Assembly: GCA_020860745.1 (NCBI GenBank)
Contig: JAJBTR010000352.1
Location: 1-11,980, forward strand
Length of the DNA stretch: 11,980 bases
Reading direction: 5' to 3'
Origin: Lachnospiraceae bacterium
Lineage (GTDB): Bacteria; Bacillota; Clostridia; Lachnospirales; Lachnospiraceae
Each line of letters begins with the position of its first letter. Positions within the stretch are counted from its first letter, which is position 1. The notes under the pieces were generated by a model. The model worked only from the letters and a program-made list of their open reading frames with translations, did no database searches and was not told the DNA's origin. Shown piece by piece: positions 6,471 through 11,980 of the stretch. The position numbers were made by a program, and so were the translations under genes.

Positions 6471-6772
6471 TACGGACTAACTAGCCGGAACGGAAAAATC
6501 AGTCCGTAGGGAACCGCAGACGATACGGACGAAGTCGCCAAGGACGTAAAATCAGTCCGTAGGGAACCGCGGGCGATACGGACGAAGTCACCAAGGAAGT
6601 AAAATCAGTCCGTAGGGAACCGCGGGCGATACGGACGAAGTCACTAAGGAAGTCAAAACAGTCCGTAGGGAACCATAGGCGATACGGATGAAATCGCCGG
6701 GAAAGCAACATCAGTCCGTAGAAAATCGCGGGTAATACGGACAGAAACATCAAAAAATAGAATCTGTCCGTA
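6471..6772. repeat. 53-bp tandem repeat array with internal inverted repeats
   Basis: Five tandem units start at 6501, 6554, 6607, 6660 and 6713 (period 53, last unit 52), flanked by a half unit on each side (6471-6500 and 6765-6772). Each unit has GTCCGTA, a 15-base spacer and TACGGAC, a perfect 7-bp inverted repeat (one G-U type change in unit 4), then a less conserved 24-base linker. Units 2 and 3 differ at only a few linker bases; units 4 and 5 are more diverged, also in the 15-base loop, while the arms and the loop length are kept. As 53 bp is close to five helical turns, all arms face the same side of the DNA. The array lies just after hemL and would be transcribed with it. No convincing protein is encoded. 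Function unknown. Confidence 0.92.
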
Positions 6773-6803
6773 ATGTTGTAAAAATTGTCAAATGAGCAGC
6801 AGA

Positions 6804-8078
6804 TTACAGCATATATCCTCTTATCAGTTCCAGCACACCGTTCAGTTCTTCCCGCGTATGCGCCGCGGAGAGGAACATGGCTTCAAACTGTGCCGGCGCC
6901 AGATAAATTCCGTGTCCGATCATGTGCCGGAAATAGTCAGCATATCTTGCGGTGTCGGAGGTTTTTGCCGTCTCATAGTTGCAGACCGGCTGGCCTGTGA
7001 AAAAGAGAGAACCCAGGGAGCCGCAGGCGTTTACCGTTGCCGGAACAGATGACTGCTCTGCGATTTTTCTGATTTCACCGAAGAACCATCCGCCTTTTTC
7101 GTTGAGATCCGTATAAATCTCAGGGTGTTCTTTCAGGATGCCAAGCTGTGCGATTCCCGCTGCCATGGCGACGGGATTGCCGCTTAGCGTTCCGGCCTGG
7201 TAGACGGGACCGAGCGGCGCGACGCGCTCCATGATCCCGCGTTTTCCGCCGTAAGCGCCCACCGGCATGCCGGCACCGATGATTTTCCCGTAGGTGACCA
7301 GGTCGGCGTCGATGCCGAAATATTCCTGCGCACCGCCGAAAGCCAGGCGGAAGCCGGTGATGACTTCGTCAAAAATCAGGACAGCGCCGTATTTCGTGCA
7401 CATGGCGCGGAGCGCTTCCAAAAATCCCTGTGCCGGAGGGACAACGCCCATGTTGGCGCCCACCGGCTCCACAATCACCGCCGCAATCTCATCCGGAAAA
7501 GTGTCAAACAACTTTTGCACGGATGCGGCATCGTTGTAGACTGCGGAGAGTGTGTCCTGCGTGCAGCCTGCCGGGACCCCCGCGCTGTCCGGAATTCCCG
7601 CTGTCATGACGCCGGATCCTGCCTGCACCAGCAGAGCGTCGGAATGTCCGTGGTAGCAGCCCATAAATTTTACGATCTTGTCGCGGCCGGTGTAGCCGCG
7701 GGCTGCCCGGATGGCGCTCATCACGGCTTCCGTGCCGGAGTTGACCATCCGCACCATCTCCATGTTCGGGACGGAGCCGCAGATTAGTTCCGCCATCTCC
7801 ACTTCCCGTTTGGTGGCGGCGCCGTAGCTTAAGCCCTGTTCACAGGCTTTGATCACCGCTTCCCGCACGGCAGGATGGTTGTGGCCGAGAATCATGGGCC
7901 CCCAGGAACCCACGAAATCCAGGTAGGTATTGCCGTCTTCGTCTGTCATATGTGTGCCGTCGGCGGAGGCAATCATCCGGGGAGACTGCCCGACGGATCC
8001 GAAGGCGCGAACCGGGCTGTTGACGCCGCCCGGGATCACTTTTACGGCGCGCTCAAATAATTGTTCTGATTTCGTCAT
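6804..8078 (-). CDS. hemL: Glutamate-1-semialdehyde 2,1-aminomutase
   Basis: A 424-residue PLP enzyme that isomerises glutamate-1-semialdehyde to 5-aminolevulinate, the last step of the C5 route to tetrapyrroles. Family marks: GGVNSPVRAF (17-26), VNSGTEAVMSAIRAARG (112-128) for cofactor phosphate binding, CYHGHSD (141-147), the PLP-ring Asp in FDEVITGFR (236-244) and the Schiff-base lysine K265 in YGKIIGAGMPVGAYGG. Length is standard. The ATG at 8076-8078 is preceded by AAAGGA about 8-9 bases upstream. It follows hemB by 45 bases and is probably co-transcribed. hemA and hemC, which supply the substrate and next step, are not in the window. The stop lies about 30 bases before the 53-bp repeat array. 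Confidence 0.97.
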   Translation of the reverse strand: MTKSEQLFERAVKVIPGGVNSPVRAFGSVGQSPRMIASADGTHMTDEDGNTYLDFVGSWGPMILGHNHPAVREAVIKACEQGLSYGAATKREVEMAELICGSVPNMEMVRMVNSGTEAVMSAIRAARGYTGRDKIVKFMGCYHGHSDALLVQAGSGVMTAGIPDSAGVPAGCTQDTLSAVYNDAASVQKLFDTFPDEIAAVIVEPVGANMGVVPPAQGFLEALRAMCTKYGAVLIFDEVITGFRLAFGGAQEYFGIDADLVTYGKIIGAGMPVGAYGGKRGIMERVAPLGPVYQAGTLSGNPVAMAAGIAQLGILKEHPEIYTDLNEKGGWFFGEIRKIAEQSSVPATVNACGSLGSLFFTGQPVCNYETAKTSDTARYADYFRHMIGHGIYLAPAQFEAMFLSAAHTREELNGVLELIRGYML

Positions 8079-8123
8079 CCGATTTTTCCTTTCTTAATCC
8101 TGTAATATCTTCCGCAAATTGAA

Positions 8124-9107
8124 TTATCCGATCTTCCCCTCAGCCATATATCCCGCGATATCTTCCGCGAAGTAAGTCAGATAGATGTCGCAGCCCGCAC
8201 GGAAAGCAGAGGCGGCTGTCTCGCAGATGATTTTTTCCTCGTCAATATATCCCAGCGCAGCGCCGGCCTTGATCATGCTGTACTCGCCGCTGACGCTGTA
8301 GGAGGCGATCGGTACGTGGACTTCCTGCCTGATCTTAGCCACCATATCCAGGTAGGACATGGCCGGTTTTACCATGATAATATCTGCGCCTTCCTCCACA
8401 TCCAGGAGAGCTTCCTTAATCCCCTCACGGCTGTTGTGATAATCCATCTGGTAACTTTTGCGGTCGCCGAAGGAGGGGGCGGAACCGGCCGCATCGCGGA
8501 ACGGTCCGTAAAAGGCGGAGGCATATTTGACCGCATAGGACATGATCGGCGTGTTGATGAAACCATGTTCGTCCAGAGTGGAGCGGATGGCGGCCACGCG
8601 CCCGTCCATCATATCGGAGGGAGCGACCATGTCGGCGCCTGCCTCCGCGTGGGAGAGCGCCGTCTGTGCCAGCAATTTCAAAGTCCGGTCATTATCTACT
8701 TCATGCCCATGGAGTACGCCGCAGTGCCCGTGGGACGTGTATTCACACATGCAGACATCCGTGATCAGGTACATCTCCGGAAAGTCTTTGCGCGCCCGGC
8801 GCAGTGCCTGCTGGACAATGCCGTTCGCGGCGTAGGCTCCGCTGCCCACTTCGTCCTTTGCATCGGGAATGCCGAAAAACATCACCGATGTGACGCCGGC
8901 GTTTTGCAGTGATTCCAGTTTTTCTCCCATGGTGTCAACCGTGTAGCGGTATTGTCCCGGCATGGTGGGAATTTCTTCCTTGATTCCGGAACCCTCCCGG
9001 ACAAAGAGAGGGTAGATCAGGGAAGATGGATCCATCCGCGTCTCCCGCACCATTTTGCGCAGGTTCTCGCCGGAGCGGAGACGGCGGGGGCGTATGGTAA
9101 GATTCAT
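8124..9107 (-). CDS. hemB: Delta-aminolevulinic acid dehydratase (porphobilinogen synthase)
   Basis: A 327-residue cytoplasmic enzyme that condenses two 5-aminolevulinate molecules into porphobilinogen. The two catalytic lysines are K194 (SYAVKYASAFYGPFR) and K247 (IIMVKPAMSYLD). The Cys-rich metal site DVCMCEYTSHGHCG (117-130; C119, C121, C129) marks the zinc-type enzyme rather than the Asp-rich magnesium type. I start at ATG 9105-9107, which has AAAGGAG 5 bases upstream and begins MNLTIRPRRLR; a TTG at 9120-9122 would place the ribosome binding site inside the gene. It leads the - strand hemB-hemL unit, divergent from rubrerythrin. Together with hemL it supplies tetrapyrrole precursors for heme, siroheme or corrinoids. 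Confidence 0.97.
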   Translation of the reverse strand: MNLTIRPRRLRSGENLRKMVRETRMDPSSLIYPLFVREGSGIKEEIPTMPGQYRYTVDTMGEKLESLQNAGVTSVMFFGIPDAKDEVGSGAYAANGIVQQALRRARKDFPEMYLITDVCMCEYTSHGHCGVLHGHEVDNDRTLKLLAQTALSHAEAGADMVAPSDMMDGRVAAIRSTLDEHGFINTPIMSYAVKYASAFYGPFRDAAGSAPSFGDRKSYQMDYHNSREGIKEALLDVEEGADIIMVKPAMSYLDMVAKIRQEVHVPIASYSVSGEYSMIKAGAALGYIDEEKIICETAASAFRAGCDIYLTYFAEDIAGYMAEGKIG

Positions 9108-9134
9108 AATGACTCCTTTCAAACAAGAGGAATT

Positions 9135-9162
9135 GTTATAGTGAACGGTAATAACCTGTTAA
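9135..9162 (-). promoter_or_regulatory. Candidate proximal hemB promoter
   Basis: On the - strand, TTAACA (complement of 9157-9162) and TATAAC (complement of 9135-9140) are separated by 16 bp. Each differs from consensus at one base. The start would be about 20 bases before the hemB ATG, leaving just room for the AAAGGAG site. Confidence 0.4.
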
Positions 9163-9169
9163 TTTCTTT

Positions 9170-9198
9170 ATTATATCTGTTTTGCAGATGCTGTGCAA
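9170..9198 (-). promoter_or_regulatory. Candidate distal hemB promoter
   Basis: On the - strand, a perfect TATAAT (complement of 9170-9175) lies 17 bp after TTGCAC (complement of 9193-9198). The -10 is ideal and the -35 keeps only TTG. It may act with, or instead of, the proximal candidate. Confidence 0.45.
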
Positions 9199-9435
9199 GG
9201 CGCAACTTGCTGAAAGAGAAGAGTTGGGGTTGTTTTCATTCCTTTTTTCGGCTAAAATACAGGTTGACAGTGAAGGCATGAGCGGGCCGACAGTATTCTC
9301 GTTATATTTGCCTGTGATAAGGATAACGCTTTGCTCGCGGACGGAGCGAAGACTGGCAGATTAGCGATCAGTTCAGGGCTGAGCTGTTGCAAACGATATT
9401 ATATTTTCTAAGCGAAACAGGAAAGGAGAATAACT

Positions 9436-9972
9436 ATGAGTAAATACGCAGGAACACAGACGGAGAAGAACCTGATGGCCGCTTTCTCGGGAGAGTCCGA
9501 GGCGAGGAATAAATACACTTATTTTGCATCAACGGCGAAGAAAGAGGGATACGAGCAGATTTCGGCTCTCTTCCAGAAGACAGCCGATAACGAAAAAGAG
9601 CATGCCAAGATGTGGTTTAAGGAACTGGAGGGGATCGGTGACACCGCGCAGAATCTGGAAGCGGCAGCAGCCGGTGAGAATTATGAGTGGACGGATATGT
9701 ATGCCGGATTTGCGAAGACAGCCGAGGAGGAAGGATTTCCGGAGCTGGCAGCGAAATTCCGCATGGTTGCTGAGGTGGAGAAGCACCACGAGGAGAGATA
9801 CCGCGCGCTGCTTCACAATGTAGAGACGGCGGCCGTGTTTGAGAAGAGTGAAGTTAAGGTCTGGGAGTGCAGAAACTGCGGACATATCATGGTGGGAACG
9901 AAAGCACCGGAGATCTGTCCTGTCTGCAGCCATCCGCAGAGCTATTTTGAACTGCAGGCAAAGAACTATTAG
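9436..9972 (+). CDS. rbr: Rubrerythrin
   Basis: A 178-residue non-heme iron protein that reduces hydrogen peroxide in the cytoplasm of anaerobes. The N-terminal four-helix domain carries the diiron ligands: E20 (SGESEA), E53 and H56 (DNEKEH), the AEEEG Glu residues at 97-99, and the EVEKHHEER helix (113-121). The C-terminal rubredoxin-like domain has CRNCG (C145, C148) and CPVC (C161, C164) for a Fe(Cys)4 site, ending in HPQSYFE. Length and domain order match classical rubrerythrin. AAAGGAG at 9422-9428 lies 7 bases before the ATG. It stands alone, divergent from hemB; electron donors such as rubredoxin are not in the window. Confidence 0.97.
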   Translation: MSKYAGTQTEKNLMAAFSGESEARNKYTYFASTAKKEGYEQISALFQKTADNEKEHAKMWFKELEGIGDTAQNLEAAAAGENYEWTDMYAGFAKTAEEEGFPELAAKFRMVAEVEKHHEERYRALLHNVETAAVFEKSEVKVWECRNCGHIMVGTKAPEICPVCSHPQSYFELQAKNY

Positions 9973-10099
9973 GGAATTGTGCTATTAGCAGACTGCTGTA
10001 ATATGCAGCGGGTATTGATTCGGGACCGTTTGTACCGTGCCGGAAAGTGCCGTGCTGAGGTCCTGTACAAGTGTAATGAAGAAAGGTCGTAGGATTCAT

Positions 10100-10621
10100 A
10101 TGACGTTGCGGGAAAACAATACGATAGCTGCATGGATTTCCATTCTGCTCGGGGCGATTTTTATCATCAACCCGGGTGGAACGGGAAAAGTAATTGTTGT
10201 GATTGCAGGTATTGTTCTTCTGATTACAGGAATTGCAGATATTATCCGCCGGTTTACGGCGGATGACGTCTGTGTTTCTGATGGCAGGAAGATCAGCGGT
10301 ATCGTGAAACTGATTGTGGGCATCTTTATCCTCACACATGTCGGGACGGTACTCACATTGCTGGCGTATATTCTGGGTATTGTGATTCTGATCTGGGGCA
10401 GCCGCAGTCTGGAGAATATTCTGATGCAGAGACGGGAAGGAAAGACGGATGGAGCGATGCAGATTCTCTGGTCGCTGCTTATCCTTGCAGTGGGAGTGTT
10501 CCTGTTGTTTTTCCCTTTCGGCGCGGTGAACACGGTGATTCTGATCGCTGGGGTTATCCTGGTGCTGTACGGTGCGGCGGAGCTTTATATGTCCTGGCGC
10601 AATAAGTCGGGAGAACTGTAA
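10100..10621 (+). CDS. DUF308/HdeD-like six-helix membrane protein
   Basis: A 173-residue inner-membrane protein made of three pairs of hydrophobic helices (about 7-24/30-49, 65-80/83-100, 119-137/142-162), separated by short charged loops. Recurrent G-I-x-L-x-x-x-G-x-x-x-x-I patterns and the ISILLGAIFIINP opening match the DUF308 family, named after the acid-resistance protein HdeD of E. coli. The molecular function of most members, including this one, is unknown. I start at ATG 10100, with AGGA 5 bases upstream; ATG 10076 and 10037 are in frame but lack a ribosome binding site and would add a hydrophilic leader. The last codons fall within a 35-bp tandem repeat that continues past the stop. 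Confidence 0.8.
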   Translation: MTLRENNTIAAWISILLGAIFIINPGGTGKVIVVIAGIVLLITGIADIIRRFTADDVCVSDGRKISGIVKLIVGIFILTHVGTVLTLLAYILGIVILIWGSRSLENILMQRREGKTDGAMQILWSLLILAVGVFLLFFPFGAVNTVILIAGVILVLYGAAELYMSWRNKSGEL

Positions 10622-10700
10622 TATGGTTCCGGCGCAGTAAGTTGGGAGAACTGTAATATGGTTCTGGCGCAGCAAGTCAGCTGAACTGTGACGTGATATA
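10596..10700 (+). repeat. Three 35-bp tandem repeats across the DUF308 gene end
   Basis: Units begin GGCGCA at 10596, 10631 and 10666. Units 1 and 2 differ at few positions (both contain GGGAGAACTGTAATATGG); unit 3 is more diverged after its first third. The first unit encodes the last residues and stop of the DUF308 protein, the other two lie after it. The period is not a multiple of three, so the coding frame is not preserved. Confidence 0.85.
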
Positions 10701-10717
10701 TCTGGGGTCAGAAGGTT

Positions 10718-10762
10718 ATGAAAGATAAGATTAAAAAATTTTGTAAGCGTCTGACGGAGTGA
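10718..10762 (+). CDS. Possible 14-residue leader peptide before larE
   Basis: ATG 10718 with AGAAGG two to three bases upstream opens a 14-codon frame, MKDKIKKFCKRLTE, ending at TGA 10760-10762, six bases before the larE start. The GGAG site used by larE lies in its last codons, so translation could be coupled. Spacing of its own ribosome binding site is short, and such small frames arise by chance. Confidence 0.2.
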   Translation: MKDKIKKFCKRLTE

Positions 10763-10768
10763 CAGGGA

Positions 10769-11608
10769 ATGGATTATAATGAAAAACTGACCGACAGGCA
10801 GATAGCCCTGTCGGACAATCTGAAAAACTATTTAAAGGGTCTGGGTTCTGCCGCTGTAGCCTTTTCGGGCGGCGTGGACTCGACTTTTTTGTTAAAAATG
10901 GCGCAGGAAGCCCTGGGAGACCGGGTGCTGGCGGTGACGGCTTCCTCCTGCTCTTTTCCGAAGAGAGAGTTGAAAGAGGCGAAAGCTTTTTGTAGGAAAG
11001 AAGGCATCCGCTGTGTCGTCTGTGCGTCGGAGGAGCTGGACATCGAAGGCTTTTCGCACAATCCTCCCAACCGCTGTTATCTGTGCAAGCGTGAATTGTT
11101 TGAAAAAATCGGTCGGATTGCGGCAGAGAACGGTATTGCACATGTCCTGGAAGGGTCGAACCTGGATGACGAGGGGGATTACCGCCCGGGGCTTCAGGCG
11201 GTGGCGGAGCTCGGCGTGCTGAGTCCGCTGCGCACCTGTGGCCTGACAAAGGAGGATATCCGTGCTCTCTCCCGGTCTATGGGATTGCCGACCTGGGATA
11301 AGCCGTCTTTCGCCTGCCTGTCCTCCCGTTTTGTTTACGGGGAGACGATCACCAGGGAAAAGCTTGCCATGGTGGATCGGGCGGAGCAGCTTCTGCTGGA
11401 TCTGGGCTTTCACCAGGTGCGCGTGCGGATTCACGGGGGAATCGCGCGGATTGAGGTGGAACCCGGGGAGTTTGGAAAAATCATGACGGAGAATGTCCGG
11501 GAAGAGATTTATCAAAGGTTTCAGTTTTATGGCTTCTCCTATGTGACTCTGGATCTGCGGGGATACCGGACGGGGAGTATGAATGAGACACTGGAGCGGG
11601 AAAAATAA
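10769..11608 (+). CDS. larE: ATP-dependent sulfur transferase LarE (nickel-pincer cofactor)
   Basis: A 279-residue PP-loop enzyme that adenylates the carboxylates of the pyridinium bis-carboxylate precursor and donates sulfur, in the route LarB-LarE-LarC to the nickel-pincer nucleotide of lactate racemase and related enzymes. The PP-loop SGGVDST is at 33-39; further family marks are NRCYLCKRELF (101-111), LEGSNLDDEGDYRPGL (127-142), LGVLSPL (148-154) and KPSFACLSSRFVYG (178-191). C103, C106 and C183 together form the three-cysteine pattern I recall for Fe-S cluster-type LarE, as opposed to the single sacrificial Cys of the Lactobacillus plantarum enzyme. CGGAG (10755-10759) lies 9 bases before the ATG. 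No larB, larC or lactate racemase is visible here, so the user of the cofactor is unknown. Confidence 0.9.
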   Translation: MDYNEKLTDRQIALSDNLKNYLKGLGSAAVAFSGGVDSTFLLKMAQEALGDRVLAVTASSCSFPKRELKEAKAFCRKEGIRCVVCASEELDIEGFSHNPPNRCYLCKRELFEKIGRIAAENGIAHVLEGSNLDDEGDYRPGLQAVAELGVLSPLRTCGLTKEDIRALSRSMGLPTWDKPSFACLSSRFVYGETITREKLAMVDRAEQLLLDLGFHQVRVRIHGGIARIEVEPGEFGKIMTENVREEIYQRFQFYGFSYVTLDLRGYRTGSMNETLEREK

Positions 11609-11629
11609 AAAACAGCGGGAGGAATTTAC

Positions 11630-11980
11630 TTGGAACAGAACAGGACAAGCGGCAGCATTTTGAAAACACTTCTGGCGTTTTCCCTTCCGTATCTGCTGTC
11701 GTATTTTTTACAGACTTTATATGGACTGGCGGATCTGTTTATCATCGGGCAGTTTGGTGATGTCGCCGGTACAACTGCCGTGTCTGTGGGCAGCCAGGTG
11801 ATGCATATGGTGACGGTGGTGATCGTGGGCCTCGCAATGGGGACCACGGTGATGATCGGGCGGGCAGTCGGCACCGGCCGGCGGGAGGAAGCCTCCCGTG
11901 CGGTGGGCAACACGATTCTGCTGTTTATCGGCGTTGCGATTCTGCTGCCGGTGGTTCTCCTGCTTTTGCGCAATCCGATT
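11630..11980 (+). CDS. MATE family efflux transporter, N-terminal part
   Basis: A partial frame of 117 codons that starts at TTG 11630-11632, with GGGAGG (11617-11622) 7 bases upstream, and runs off the window without a stop. The translation begins MEQNRTSGSILKTLLAFSLP and continues through YGLADLFIIGQFGDVAGTTAVSVG, GLAMGTTVMIGRAVGTGRREEASRAVGN and a hydrophobic third helix. The start-of-protein pattern (L..F.LP, LY.LAD...IG, G...G....IG...G.....A...VG) is that of the MATE multidrug/cation antiporters, about 450 residues when complete. It follows larE by 21 bases and may be co-transcribed with it, which need not mean shared function. Substrate cannot be told. Confidence 0.88.
   Translation, partial: MEQNRTSGSILKTLLAFSLPYLLSYFLQTLYGLADLFIIGQFGDVAGTTAVSVGSQVMHMVTVVIVGLAMGTTVMIGRAVGTGRREEASRAVGNTILLFIGVAILLPVVLLLLRNPI

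Larger units (their letters stand above)
9108..9435. other. Divergent hemB-rubrerythrin intergenic region
   Basis: This 328-base gap separates hemB (-) from rubrerythrin (+). It holds the two candidate hemB promoters near its left end and a hairpin at 9329-9351 (CTTTGCTC/GAGCGAAG, 7-base loop) with no T-run. A TTGACA at 9264-9269 has no -10 at a workable distance, and I find no convincing + strand promoter for rubrerythrin, although AT-rich sequence at 9396-9410 is the likely area. No short reading frame here has a ribosome binding site or recognisable product, and no known RNA class was recognised. Confidence 0.5.

Noticed and set aside
6499..6753. 84-codon - strand frame inside the 53-bp array
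   Set aside because: The repeat period is not a multiple of three, so the peptide does not repeat; no ribosome site and no family resemblance.
6471..6772. CRISPR array
   Set aside because: Whole 53-bp units repeat, including the segments that would be spacers; there are no unique spacers and no cas genes.
9264..9299. Rubrerythrin promoter from TTGACA at 9264 and TATTCT at 9294
   Set aside because: The spacing of 24 bp is too long for a sigma-A promoter, and the site is about 140 bases from the gene.
9887..10675. Long - strand open frame (262 codons) opposite rubrerythrin and the DUF308 gene
   Set aside because: Low-complexity His/Asn/Gln-rich translation without a recognisable motif or start site; the + strand genes explain the openness.

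Overview
The window looks like a moderately GC-rich anaerobic Firmicute, most likely a Lachnospiraceae-type gut clostridium. The basis is strong AAAGGAG-type ribosome binding sites, a clostridial formate-tetrahydrofolate ligase, a THF riboswitch, the C5 heme pathway (HemL) and a rubrerythrin. No database search was possible; all assignments come from reading the sequence and translations.

Left part (1-5836, all + strand) is a folate one-carbon/formate module. It opens with a decayed fragment similar to fhs codons 41-76 (1-113), followed by a promoter and fhs itself (181-1857), which carries an in-frame TAA at codon 34 but is otherwise intact. A new promoter with an embedded palindrome (1937-1974) then drives a leader containing a THF riboswitch aptamer (about 2032-2125) and a hairpin that can hide the Shine-Dalgarno site. 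Downstream lie folT (folate uptake), 5-formyl-THF cyclo-ligase, fchA (methenyl-THF cyclohydrolase), folD (methylene-THF dehydrogenase) and a formate/nitrite-family channel. Together they take up folate, recover 5-formyl-THF, interconvert formyl-, methenyl- and methylene-THF, and move formate. This FolD lacks the Lys and Gln normally needed for cyclohydrolase activity, which gives the adjacent FchA a clear role.

The middle part (5837-9107) is read on the - strand: hemB then hemL (early tetrapyrrole synthesis), then an array of 53-bp tandem repeats, each holding a 7-bp inverted repeat (6471-6772), then a broken precorrin-2 dehydrogenase gene (-1 shift in an A7 tract and no ATG at the expected start). 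It converges on the formate channel gene.

The right part (9436-11980, + strand) holds rubrerythrin, a DUF308/HdeD-like membrane protein whose 3' end runs into a 35-bp tandem triplication, larE (sulfur insertion for the nickel-pincer cofactor), and the 5' end of a MATE-family exporter starting at TTG and running off the window.

No tRNA, rRNA, CRISPR array, insertion sequence or phage gene was seen. The points most worth a second look are the paired fhs lesions, the FolD active-site replacement next to FchA, the 53-bp hairpin array, and the frameshifted siroheme gene.
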